A stretch of 64,000 bases of DNA, taken from positions 62,001 to 126,000 of the forward strand of contig NZ_RRAZ01000013.1 of the NCBI RefSeq assembly GCF_003863335.1. Reading direction: 5' to 3'. Numbering within the stretch: position 1 is the stretch's first letter; every line of letters begins with the position of its first letter. The position numbers and the translations under genes are program-made. Below, in pieces: positions 1 to 7,676 of the stretch. The notes below the pieces were generated by a model. The model was given only the letters and a program-made list of their open reading frames with translations. It was not told the DNA's origin and did not search any database. This DNA is from Falsigemmobacter faecalis (GTDB taxonomy: Bacteria > Pseudomonadota > Alphaproteobacteria > Rhodobacterales > Rhodobacteraceae).

Positions 1-1
1 C

Positions 2-718
2 TGGTCTTTGCCTCAGCTGCTTTCCAGCCTTCACAACGACATTCAGACCCGCCTCAAAATCGTCCGCGAGACCATTCAACACCCCGGTTCCAAAGGCGAT
101 GCAAGTGAAGGCGTTTGGATCAGCCTGCTGCAGACCTATTTGCCCGAACGGTACCGAGCCAACAAAGCGTTCGTCGTCGACAGCCGCGGACAATTTAGCC
201 AGCAGATGGATGTAGTTGTGTTCGACCGACAGTACTCTCCGTTCATCTTCAAGTACGAGGGAGAGATGATCGTACCAGCCGAGAGCGTCTATGCGGTGTT
301 CGAGGCTAAGCAGTCGGCAGACAAAGCCATGGTCCAGTATGCCCAAGAAAAGGTGGCCAGCGTACGCCGCCTGCATCACACCAGCCTGCCCATCCCGCAC
401 GCCGGTGGCACCTACCCTGCCAAGCCGCCGCTTGAGATTCTGGGAGGATTGCTGACCTTCGAGAGCGAGTGGACACCCGCATTCGGTGATTCCTTCCGGA
501 ATGCCTTGGCCGCTGATTCTTCCGATGGCCGCCTAGACATCGGATGCGTGGCGTCCCATGGTCATTTTTTCTACGATAAGCCATCATCCGATTACGTCTT
601 CGAAAGTGAGACTAAGGCCGCCACAGCCTTCCTTTTTAAGCTCATCTCCACCCTGCAGTTCAGTGGGACGGTGCCGATGATCGACGTCGACGCCTATGGG
701 CAATGGCTCGCCGACTGA
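2..718 (+). CDS. PD-(D/E)XK-like protein (DUF6602-type), 5' end outside window
   Basis: The reading frame is open to the left edge of the window, so the true start may lie upstream; the first in-window start candidate is the TTG at 8. The product resembles the DUF6602 family. Residues QMDVVVFD followed about 27 residues later by VFEAK look like the D and ExK elements of a PD-(D/E)XK nuclease fold, so a nuclease role is possible but is inference. The Abi_2 gene 575 bp downstream makes a defence-type neighbourhood plausible. No membrane segment or signal peptide is visible. Confidence 0.6.
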   Translation, partial: WSLPQLLSSLHNDIQTRLKIVRETIQHPGSKGDASEGVWISLLQTYLPERYRANKAFVVDSRGQFSQQMDVVVFDRQYSPFIFKYEGEMIVPAESVYAVFEAKQSADKAMVQYAQEKVASVRRLHHTSLPIPHAGGTYPAKPPLEILGGLLTFESEWTPAFGDSFRNALAADSSDGRLDIGCVASHGHFFYDKPSSDYVFESETKAATAFLFKLISTLQFSGTVPMIDVDAYGQWLAD

Positions 719-1152
719 ACGCCTGTCCGTGGCGCGGACTCCTGGCAACGCTAGTGCAAAGCGTCGAAGAATCGAGGGCCACCTCATGGGTATTACTGAT
801 CATTGGCTCGCCGCGAAGCGCTGTGATAAAGCAAGCGACTGGCCAGGATACGGTTACCTCATTGCGCGCGGCACGAATGACCGCTTTCTCGGTTTCTTCT
901 CGACTGCTTTGCCGCAGTGCTGCTAGGCTGCTCTCCGCCCTAAACGGCATTCTCCCCGTTCGTGCATTTCGCCTGTGCGGACACGGCCTACTCCGATGAC
1001 TACTATCGCAAGTGGAGCTCTTGGGTTGTATATACCTCACTACAAACACTTTTTGCGCTACGTTCAGCCGCCCTGCTAGGCCAAAATCAACGCTCTGCCG
1101 CCCGAGGTGACAGTGTGAAGTTTTTAATGTCTGTGTACGGTTCAGTATTGAT
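719..1152. other. gene-free stretch
   Basis: No reading frame here has both a convincing ribosome binding site and a plausible protein composition. Short frames run through it in several phases but look like chance. It may be decayed sequence between the nuclease-like gene and the Abi gene. Confidence 0.5.
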
Positions 1153-1180
1153 TTGATTACAACCTACGACTAACTATAAA
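1153..1180 (+). promoter_or_regulatory. probable promoter for the Abi-associated RNA and gene
   Basis: TTGATT at 1153-1158 and TATAAA at 1175-1180 are separated by 16 nt. The expected start of transcription falls just before the structured element that begins near 1190. Confidence 0.5.
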
Positions 1181-1186
1181 ACCAAC

Positions 1187-1252
1187 AAGACCCGCCACGC
1201 CTCGGACAGAGCTTCGGCTTTGCACTGCGCACCCTGGCGGGTTACTTGTTTC
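1187..1252 (+). ncRNA. structured RNA element upstream of Abi_2 gene
   Basis: An outer 8-bp stem pairs ACCCGCCA (1190-1197) with TGGCGGGT (1235-1242). Inside it, AGAGC-TTCG-GCTTT (1208-1221) forms a UUCG-capped hairpin and TGC/GCA around 1221-1231 can form a further small stem. The element sits between a promoter and the Abi_2 start, with no terminator between, so it is either a 5' leader or a small RNA partner. Some Abi_2-family loci are reported to carry structured RNAs upstream; identity with those is inferred only from position and structure. Confidence 0.5.
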
Positions 1253-1293
1253 TGGGCCTGCATTTGTGCAGTAATCCCCGGCATGGTGGCCCA

Positions 1294-2199
1294 ATGAAGT
1301 TCACAAAACCCGCTACATCCATCAGCGATCAAATAGTATTGCTGCGGCGTCGCGGCATGGTTATCGATGATGAATCCGCTGCGCGGCACTACTTACAGCA
1401 CATTTCATATTACCGTCTACGTGCCTACTGGCTGACATATGAGACACCTGCAGCCGCGGATGACCATGCTTTCCGGCCGGGCACACGGTTCGAGGATGTT
1501 CTTGCCCTCTACGTTTTCGACCGGCAGCTACGCCTACTAGTTATGGATGCTATCGAACGGGTGGAGGTCGCCCTGCGCGCAGGATGGGCTCATCATATGG
1601 CAATGACATACGGCTCGCATGGCTATCTTGACCAAGGGATTTACGACAGCCGCGACAGACACGCGCGTGCGGTAACGACCTTGTCTGATGATTTCAAGTG
1701 GTCCAAGGATACGTTCGCCGAGCACTACCGCACCAAATATACAGATCCTGTTCTCCCCCCTGTCTGGATGGCGGCCGAGGTGATATCATTCGGGCAGTTG
1801 TCGAAGTGGCTGGGCAACCTCAAGCTACGTTCAGACCGCCAAGCTATAGCCAAACCCTTTGGGCTGGATGAAAAGGCGCTGGTCTCGTTCGCGCACCATA
1901 TGAGCTATGTGCGTAATATTTGTGCCCACCATGGGCGGTTATGGAACAAGCGGTTCACAGTAACAATGGCGGTGCCGAAGTTTCCAGCTCAATTGCCGGT
2001 AGCAATGCGAGGAGCTCATGAGCGGATGCTGCACAACACCCTTATGATGCTGGATTACCTGCTAGGTGTAGTTGCTCCTGACAGTGGTTGGCGCAGACGG
2101 ATTGTGACGCTAGTCGATAGTTGCCCGCAGGTAGACACGGCAGCGATGGGCTTTCCGACAGATTGGCGGACGCGTTCAGGCTGGATATTGCGGGAGTGA
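1294..2199 (+). CDS. Abi family (Abi_2 / AbiD-AbiF-like) protein
   Basis: This 301-aa protein shows the features of the Abi_2 family of abortive-infection proteins. These include an N-terminal SDQIVLLRRRGMVIDD segment, the HISYYRLRAYW motif near residues 35-45, a central VFDRQLRLLVMDAIERVEVALR helix, and a C-terminal SYVRNICAHHGRLWN motif, a likely active-site RN-x-C-xHH cluster like the R-x4-6-H of HEPN RNases. Family members are thought to halt phage infection by growth arrest. The ATG at 1294 was chosen because it begins the conserved N-terminus; upstream frame extension runs into the structured RNA. An intact defence gene is likely. Confidence 0.85.
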   Translation: MKFTKPATSISDQIVLLRRRGMVIDDESAARHYLQHISYYRLRAYWLTYETPAAADDHAFRPGTRFEDVLALYVFDRQLRLLVMDAIERVEVALRAGWAHHMAMTYGSHGYLDQGIYDSRDRHARAVTTLSDDFKWSKDTFAEHYRTKYTDPVLPPVWMAAEVISFGQLSKWLGNLKLRSDRQAIAKPFGLDEKALVSFAHHMSYVRNICAHHGRLWNKRFTVTMAVPKFPAQLPVAMRGAHERMLHNTLMMLDYLLGVVAPDSGWRRRIVTLVDSCPQVDTAAMGFPTDWRTRSGWILRE

Positions 2200-2449
2200 A
2201 AACCTGCTATGGCTCGTGACGTTCCAGATCCGAGCCTGCTGCCAGCTGTTATCCCAGCTAGCTGTCATTCCAGTTTGAAGACGAAACCGTTGGAGGCGCC
2301 CATAGCATCATCTTCAAGCGGCACGGCCTTGAACGCTGCTAGGGTGACAACGTAGTTTCCAAGATATTCATGTTTCAAAACAGTAATTTAGACCATATCA
2401 TCCTGTAAATCTGGGCACTCATGCACTGAGGGCACGATAGCTGTAGAAC

Positions 2450-3442
2450 TTATTCTGCTGCAGCAATGGCTTGTGTAGGTGGCAGCAATGGCTCGGTCGC
2501 GGGTGCGGCCGGATCGATGATCGGTGCAGGCTTCTGGGCCCGACGTTTGCGAGAAGTGGCCTTCACCTCAGCGCCCGTCTTAACCGCAGCAACCCGCCGC
2601 GCATTTGTCAATTCTTCGATGGTGGTGTCGCTCTTCACAGGCAGTCGAAGCTTTTCAGTCTCGACAATACGGCGGAAGCAGCGGAGCTTCACATTGCGCA
2701 ACGCCTTGACGCAGCGAGCAAGTGCATTCTGGGCGGTCTGAGCCGATTTATTGGCTTCTTCAAGCTTAAGATCGCCATAGATCGTCAAAAACTGGACCAT
2801 CCTCAGGATGTCGTCGGCGGACTTAAACAGTTCCAAAAGCTGCATCGACCGGTTTGATTGAATGCCAACCTCAACGACATGCGGCTTGCGGGATTTAGCC
2901 ATCCCACCATTGGAAATCTGCTCGTAATGACCGTGCAGCTTGGTCAGAGTCTCCGAAAGCTCATCCAGCGCATCCTGGAACTCCTGAAGGTATGCATTGA
3001 ATTCCGCTCGGTCTGTGAGGCGTTCGCGAGCCACGTAATCGATCGCCACCGCGTACTCGTTGCAAGCCGCAAAATCCCGCGTGAACAGAAGCCCGATTTC
3101 GTGGGTGTGCAGTTCAATATCCTGCATGATCTCTGGGATCTGAGGGCGATAGATGTGTTTCCGCTGTGCCGCGCCGGCCAAGCGTCGCCCCGCGATCTCG
3201 GCCTGCCTGTCGGGCGGAAGATCGGAAATCGAAACGCGCCGCTCAACACTCTTGGCTCGGGCGCTATCAGAAGGATTTTCCTTCTCCTTTGCTGTCGGCC
3301 TTTTCGACTGAGCAGTATCAACTGAAGGCCTCCCGGCCTTCGCACGGCGGCGCCGTACACGTTTTTTCAATGGCTTGTCAGGTGCGACGGCCTCAGCAGA
3401 TGTGGCCTCGGGTGCTGACACTTCCGTACTAAGCTCCGTCAT
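2450..3442 (-). CDS. basic-tailed hypothetical protein, possibly distant PFL_4669/AcaB-like
   Basis: A 330-aa product begins at the ATG at 3442, preceded by AGGGTAAAC. The first 90 residues are rich in Lys, Arg, Ala and Pro and probably disordered; the last 60 are again basic and proline-rich. The core (about 115-260) is helical and contains DIELHTHEIGLLFTRDF, somewhat like the LHTR...LF segment of the DUF1845/PFL_4669 family of integrative element proteins to which AcaB belongs. That match is weak. A nucleic-acid-binding role is plausible from charge, but function is unknown. Confidence 0.6.
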   Translation of the reverse strand: MTELSTEVSAPEATSAEAVAPDKPLKKRVRRRRAKAGRPSVDTAQSKRPTAKEKENPSDSARAKSVERRVSISDLPPDRQAEIAGRRLAGAAQRKHIYRPQIPEIMQDIELHTHEIGLLFTRDFAACNEYAVAIDYVARERLTDRAEFNAYLQEFQDALDELSETLTKLHGHYEQISNGGMAKSRKPHVVEVGIQSNRSMQLLELFKSADDILRMVQFLTIYGDLKLEEANKSAQTAQNALARCVKALRNVKLRCFRRIVETEKLRLPVKSDTTIEELTNARRVAAVKTGAEVKATSRKRRAQKPAPIIDPAAPATEPLLPPTQAIAAAE

Positions 3443-3587
3443 GTTTACCCTGCTTGATAAGGAAAAAACCGTTACATGTATCAAATACTAGCCAAGGAAG
3501 ATTTCCAAATCTACTCAATTATCGAAGGCGATAGTAGCTCGCTATCAGAATGGCCCTTGTCAGAAGAATTTTGGTGTGGCTAAAATT

Positions 3588-3930
3588 GCCCCACTTTCTG
3601 CTTCGCAGAGTCCAGATCGTCGTCTGGGGCAGAGGCCAAAGACAAAACTGATCGCAGGCAGATACCTGCGGCGCAACGGCCCGAAAGGGTGCATCTCGTC
3701 TGATCTTAGGATCATTCAGGTGGCTGGCTTATGAAGCCTATGCGGTGGTTGTAATGACCTTGAGGGAGAGCGAGAGATCCCGAACCGCACCACAGTCTGA
3801 GGGATATGGCCCCTCAGCCACGCCCGTCCGGCCGCATCGGCCGCCAGCGCGTGAGGCATGGACCAAATCCATGCGGGCTGTCTAACTATGCCTGAATTTT
3901 TCAATCCAGCGCGTCTTGCGCGCTATCCCA
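3588..3930. other. hairpin-rich non-coding region (candidate structured RNA or replication/transfer site)
   Basis: No gene is seen between 3443 and 3984. From 3588 there is a chain of perfect short inverted repeats: GCC/GGC enclosing TCTGC-ttc-GCAGA (3597-3609) and CCAGA/TCTGG (3612-3627), CGCAGG/CCTGCG (3653-3670), CCC-GAAA-GGG (3680-3689), TGATC-ttag-GATCA (3701-3714), CTGAGGG/CCCTCAG (about 3797-3817), GCATGGA/TCCATGC (3856-3874) and AGCGCG/CGCGCT (3908-3924). So many in 340 nt is unlikely by chance. It could be a structured RNA, a single-strand origin or oriT-like site; the strand is not known. Confidence 0.5.
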
Positions 3931-3984
3931 CACGGGGTTCCTATCCCGTTTGGGGGTGGACCCCTTTTTTTTGGAGCATCCACC
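3931..3984 (+). promoter_or_regulatory. RBS-sequestering leader 1
   Basis: ACGGG/CCCGT (3932-3949) forms a first hairpin. GGTGGA (3955-3960) can then pair with TCCACC (3979-3984), enclosing a T8 tract and the ribosome binding site GGAG (3973-3976). An alternative GGGG-CCCC hairpin followed directly by T8 looks like an intrinsic terminator. The layout suggests regulation of transcription, translation, or both, for the gene starting at 3985. Confidence 0.5.
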
Positions 3985-4509
3985 ATGACCATGAAAAAGC
4001 CCGGCATCGCTCGTTTCGCTGCGTTCGATGGCAGTAACCCTGACGAAACAAGCGTAATCGAAAAGATGGAACAACCTAAAGCTACTCCGAAACGTTCTCG
4101 CCGGACGATCCGTGTTGAAGCGCAAGCTGATGACACGGAACAGCTGAGCCTGGGCACTTCGGCAACCGTGAATCTTGCTGATCCTGCTGAGGTCGCAATG
4201 CTGTCTGCGCGTTACGACGCACTCAATGACAGCCTGCACCGCATTGCGCGGGATCGGGCGCAGGACGAACTGCGCTTCAAGATCGAGAAATCCGATCTTG
4301 AGCGTGCCCTTGCGAAGAAGATTGAGGAACTGGAAACAGCCGAGCAAGAAATTGCGGATCTGAAAAAAGAACTCAGTCACGCCAAGGATCTGGTTGAAGC
4401 AGTCAAAGGTTCAGCCCCCTATCAGGCTGGAAAGCTCGTGAAGCTGTTCCTGCTGACACTCGTGGTCAGCTCCGCAGCTGCGATCGCTTTCACCATCTTT
4501 ACCCTTTGA
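3985..4509 (+). CDS. coiled-coil, tail-anchored membrane protein of unknown function
   Basis: The 174-aa product starts at the ATG at 3985, eight bases after GGAG. Residues about 75-135 form a charged heptad-like coiled coil (KIEELETAEQEIADLKKEL), and residues about 150-172 are one hydrophobic segment close to the C-terminus, so the protein is probably anchored in the membrane by its tail with the coiled coil in the cytoplasm. It opens the four-gene cluster that ends in the primase. No family is recognised. Confidence 0.65.
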   Translation: MTMKKPGIARFAAFDGSNPDETSVIEKMEQPKATPKRSRRTIRVEAQADDTEQLSLGTSATVNLADPAEVAMLSARYDALNDSLHRIARDRAQDELRFKIEKSDLERALAKKIEELETAEQEIADLKKELSHAKDLVEAVKGSAPYQAGKLVKLFLLTLVVSSAAAIAFTIFTL

Positions 4510-4521
4510 CGGGAGGTTCAT

Positions 4522-4887
4522 ATGGGACGCTTTGACCCTGCTATGAGCCTCTTTGGCGCAGAACTGCAAACCACAGACAGCATCCAAGCGCTGTTGAAAG
4601 GCAGTGAGATGCACAGAAGGGACCGCCTGAAAACGGTCCCGCGTCTATACTGTGCAGACGGCTTCAGTCTCTCGGCGCAAGCCAGCGACTTCCATCGGTG
4701 CGAGCCTCGCTCGCTTGAGGGGCCTTACATCTCTGTCGAATGCGGTTTGCTCTCAAGGCCTGAGCCGCGCCTGATGCCTTATCTTCTGCATGAAGAAGGC
4801 ATCCCGCCTGAAGAGGGCACTTACAACTATGTCCCGACAGCCATTCTCGTTGAAATCATCAATGACCATGGCGGCCTGATCCTCTGA
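4522..4887 (+). CDS. hypothetical protein
   Basis: A 121-aa acidic soluble protein follows the previous gene by 12 bp with a clear GGGAGG ribosome binding site 6 nt before its ATG. It has no signal peptide, membrane segment or recognised motif. Its position between two genes with hairpin leaders suggests translation in one transcript with gene 3985. Confidence 0.6.
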   Translation: MGRFDPAMSLFGAELQTTDSIQALLKGSEMHRRDRLKTVPRLYCADGFSLSAQASDFHRCEPRSLEGPYISVECGLLSRPEPRLMPYLLHEEGIPPEEGTYNYVPTAILVEIINDHGGLIL

Positions 4888-4929
4888 TCGGTCCAGTCTG
4901 ATCAATCCACCCGCTGACCTGTCAGCACA

Positions 4930-4984
4930 CCCTTTGGGGAGTTTCCCCACAGGGGCGGCTCCCCCTTTTTTTTGGAGCCGCGCT
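4930..4984 (+). promoter_or_regulatory. RBS-sequestering leader 2
   Basis: GGGGA-gtt-TCCCC (4936-4948) is a first hairpin. GGCTCC (4957-4962) pairs perfectly with GGAGCC (4974-4979), which contains the GGAG ribosome binding site of the gene at 4985, across a CCC-T8 loop. It repeats the architecture of leader 1 with different stem sequences, so the structure rather than the sequence is kept. Confidence 0.5.
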
Positions 4985-5239
4985 ATGAAACTCACCCATC
5001 TCGTCCGTTCGGTCTCACGTCGCCTCAATGCAGCTGCATCGGCACAGCGTAATCAATGTCTGAAAGACCTGAGCAGCCCAATGCTGCCAGATCCTCATGC
5101 TGATGAATACTTCACCCGGATCGACGGCCGTCCCGTGACGTTCAGGCAGTTTAACACGATAATGCAGGAGCATTTTGCTCAGCAAAACGCTGTTGAAACG
5201 CCAGAACCCAATCTCTCACTCGCTCGTGCAACCGAGTGA
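4985..5239 (+). CDS. small hypothetical protein
   Basis: An 84-aa basic then acidic protein starts at the ATG at 4985, seven bases after the GGAG that is locked in leader 2. No motif is recognised. It belongs to the short cluster leading to the primase. Confidence 0.55.
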   Translation: MKLTHLVRSVSRRLNAAASAQRNQCLKDLSSPMLPDPHADEYFTRIDGRPVTFRQFNTIMQEHFAQQNAVETPEPNLSLARATE

Positions 5240-5248
5240 ACTTCACAA

Positions 5249-5300
5249 CCCGCTATGGGGCCTTGTCCCCATGCGGAAATGGCCCGGAAAGGATTTGATT
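5249..5300 (+). promoter_or_regulatory. hairpin leader 3 upstream of primase gene
   Basis: CCGC-TATGGGG (5250-5260) pairs with CCCCATG-CGG (5267-5276) around the loop CCTTGT. It matches the first hairpin (GGGG, short loop, CCCC) of leaders 1 and 2 but lacks the T8 tract. The ribosome binding site AAAGGA lies about 7 nt before the ATG at 5301 and is not obviously paired. Confidence 0.4.
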
Positions 5301-6449
5301 ATGGCTCATGCTATGACTCAATCTGGTTTCGACCGCGTGAAGGAGCTCGCTGAGGGGCAATGGGATTCCATTATCGGAAGCCTTTACCCTTCAATCGCAA
5401 AAGCGATTTCCAGACCCGGACTGGCACGATGCGCCTGCCCTGTGCACCACTCGACCAAGGGGGCGAGAGCAGACGGATTTCGTGTTTTCGACGACTTCAT
5501 CAAGACTGGCGGTGGCGTCTGCAATACCTGCGGCACTTTCCCGACTGGAATTGACCTGATCTGCTTCCTTGAAGGTCAGGAAAACAATCCGAAGCATGCT
5601 CTGCGGATCCTCGAAGAGTATTTCGGACTGGGAAGGGGCGAAAAAGTCCAACGCACGGCTCCACAGCCGCGCCCTAAAGAGCCCGTTTACGACGAACGCA
5701 GTGATCCCGAAGCGATCAAAAAGCGGCTATGGCTGCTCAACAAGATCTGGGATGACAGCGTACCTCTGTCTGAACTGCCTGAAGATCATCACGCCATCCG
5801 GTATCTCACTGAGACAAGGGGAGCTGATGATCTTGACCTCTTGGCTGCTCAAGAAAACATGAGGTTCAACGAGCGTCTGTTTTACGAAAAGGTGGAGGAT
5901 GAGGAGAATACTCCTGTTTACTTCCCCGGCCTTGTATCAGTGATGCAGACGGTTGACGGCGAAATGGCAGGGCTTCACCGGATCTACCTTGATCCGAAAA
6001 AGCCGCAAAAAGCTTCCGTGGAAAAAAACAAGAAAATCCTCGGGAGATTAGAAGCCCGTCTGAATGGCGCTGTACGCATCAATGGCCGTGCTCCCTTCAC
6101 CGAACATGCGAATGTCTGTGAAGGCATAGAGACCGCTGTTGCTATCGCTTACAGCACTGGCCACTCCATTTTTGCAGCTGGGTACACGACCCAGATGAGC
6201 AAGTGGATGCCACCTGAAGGCACCAGATATGTCACTGTCTGGGCCGACAGGGATGCCAATGAAGCCGGAATACGCCACGCCCTTGAACTGAAGGAACGTC
6301 TTCAGGATATGGGCCTCAAATGCCGCATTTTGGTCCCCGATTTCCTCGATACGGATAAAGAGGACTGGAATGACGTGCTACTTGAATGTGGCTTCGAAGA
6401 AATTGCTGAAGCCTACTCAGGCCTCAGCGAACAAACTGAGGTTTACTGA
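5301..6449 (+). CDS. plasmid primase with zinc-binding and Toprim domains
   Basis: The 382-aa protein would make RNA primers, as conjugal plasmid primases do for second-strand synthesis in recipients. Residues C44, C46, H49/H50 and C74, C77 form a DnaG-type zinc-binding region. The Toprim domain shows EGIETAVA (E274) and WADRD (D316, D318), the metal-binding acidic residues. It resembles the DUF7146/TraC-like primases of alphaproteobacterial plasmids. The ATG at 5301 has AAAGGA at a good distance; longer frame starts run through the leader hairpin. An intrinsic terminator follows directly. Confidence 0.85.
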   Translation: MAHAMTQSGFDRVKELAEGQWDSIIGSLYPSIAKAISRPGLARCACPVHHSTKGARADGFRVFDDFIKTGGGVCNTCGTFPTGIDLICFLEGQENNPKHALRILEEYFGLGRGEKVQRTAPQPRPKEPVYDERSDPEAIKKRLWLLNKIWDDSVPLSELPEDHHAIRYLTETRGADDLDLLAAQENMRFNERLFYEKVEDEENTPVYFPGLVSVMQTVDGEMAGLHRIYLDPKKPQKASVEKNKKILGRLEARLNGAVRINGRAPFTEHANVCEGIETAVAIAYSTGHSIFAAGYTTQMSKWMPPEGTRYVTVWADRDANEAGIRHALELKERLQDMGLKCRILVPDFLDTDKEDWNDVLLECGFEEIAEAYSGLSEQTEVY

Positions 6450-6452
6450 CCC

Positions 6453-6481
6453 AAAGAGCCCCGTGTGGGCTCTTTTTTTTT
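6453..6481 (+). terminator. intrinsic terminator after primase gene
   Basis: AGAGCCC (6455-6461) pairs with GGGCTCT (6466-6472) and runs into a tract of nine T, a textbook Rho-independent terminator that closes the primase cluster before the tra genes. Confidence 0.9.
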
Positions 6482-6692
6482 GTCTTTTATCGCGAGAGCA
6501 GAAGATGCTGCCCGATTTTAACGGGTGACGCTGCAGCACTGCCCCGCACGCCGGCTCCTGCATTAGCCTTTCTAACAGCAGCATCTCCAAAATGTAGCCG
6601 CTTGCCCCTACCCACAACATTCTATGGCTTCCAAGGCCTTCGCGTTCTGCTATTCATATTCCTATTCCTCGGCTATTTTATGGAAACTTGAT

Positions 6693-7676
6693 ATGGCGGT
6701 AAGACAGCTTGCACTATCAGTAGCCTTCGCCGCGCTCGCTTTCCCAGCAGCAGGTCAGGAAGGCAGCTACTTCAACAGAAGCTCGGAGGGATGGTTCTGG
6801 TACAAAGACCCGCCCCCTGATCCTGAACCCGTTGAGGAACCTGAGCCGCTGCCGCCGCCGCCACCAATGCCGGAGGAAACCGTCGAGCTTCCCCCAGAGC
6901 CGCTACCCCCACCTGCACCGCCGCTACAGCCTGGAAGCGTGGCCTTCCTGCGTGAAGCTATGCCTGTTGCTCTCGATGTTGCAATGGACGATCCGACGCC
7001 AGAGAACATCGAAAGGTATTTCCTCCTGCAAAAGCAGGCCATCGATAAGTCCGAAGTCTTTGCCGAAGTTTCCAAAATGGTCACAACCGGCCACCCGGAG
7101 CTGGATGAAGGCAGGCGCCGGCCGAGACAGGATTCCTTCGCCAAAGCGCTGGAAGAAACAGCCGAGGAACGCAAGCGCGAAGTCCTGACAGACTTTTTCA
7201 AAACCCATGCCCTCGTGATGTTCATGGACAGAAACTGCAGCAGCTGTGCGCTGATGGGCGAGAATTTCTTCAGAATGCAGCAGACCCACGGCCTCGTTTG
7301 GCAAAGCGTCTCGCTGGATGGCACGTTGCTGCCCCCGGAGATCTCCCCGAGCCAGAGCTTTGATGCCGGTATCTCGGAGCAGTTGGGGGTCGCAAATGGT
7401 GGGGCAGTGTTCATCGCGGCCCCACAAGGCAACACATTCATCCCTGTCACATGGAACCCCACGGGCGGGGCTGAAATCGCAGATCGCATCCTTCTGGTGG
7501 CGCGGCGCTCCGGCCTCATCAGTGATGAACAGTTCCGAAAGACCCAGGCCATTAACCCCCGCGTGAGTGAGGTTGGCCCCACAGGCACAGGCGAACTCCC
7601 CGAAATTCTCAGACAAGCCGATCAACACCTGCGGCCGTTCGGCCTGCACCTCGACGCGACGGAGGCAACACAATGA
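6693..7676 (+). CDS. traF: conjugal transfer pilus assembly protein TraF
   Basis: This 327-aa periplasmic protein belongs to the F-type type IV secretion pilus assembly set. Residues 1-21 are a signal peptide. Residues about 39-80 are an extreme Pro/Glu-rich linker. A thioredoxin-like domain begins near 170 and keeps a CSSC pair (C182, C185), whereas F-plasmid TraF has lost its active-site cysteines; disulfide activity on other Tra proteins is therefore possible. The ATG at 6693 is preferred over 6624 because it starts the signal peptide. Its stop overlaps the traH start by four bases. Confidence 0.85.
   Translation: MAVRQLALSVAFAALAFPAAGQEGSYFNRSSEGWFWYKDPPPDPEPVEEPEPLPPPPPMPEETVELPPEPLPPPAPPLQPGSVAFLREAMPVALDVAMDDPTPENIERYFLLQKQAIDKSEVFAEVSKMVTTGHPELDEGRRRPRQDSFAKALEETAEERKREVLTDFFKTHALVMFMDRNCSSCALMGENFFRMQQTHGLVWQSVSLDGTLLPPEISPSQSFDAGISEQLGVANGGAVFIAAPQGNTFIPVTWNPTGGAEIADRILLVARRSGLISDEQFRKTQAINPRVSEVGPTGTGELPEILRQADQHLRPFGLHLDATEATQ

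Noticed and set aside
784-926. Possible small gene beginning ATGGGTATTACTG
   Set aside because: Short, without a ribosome binding site, and no motif; treated as chance.
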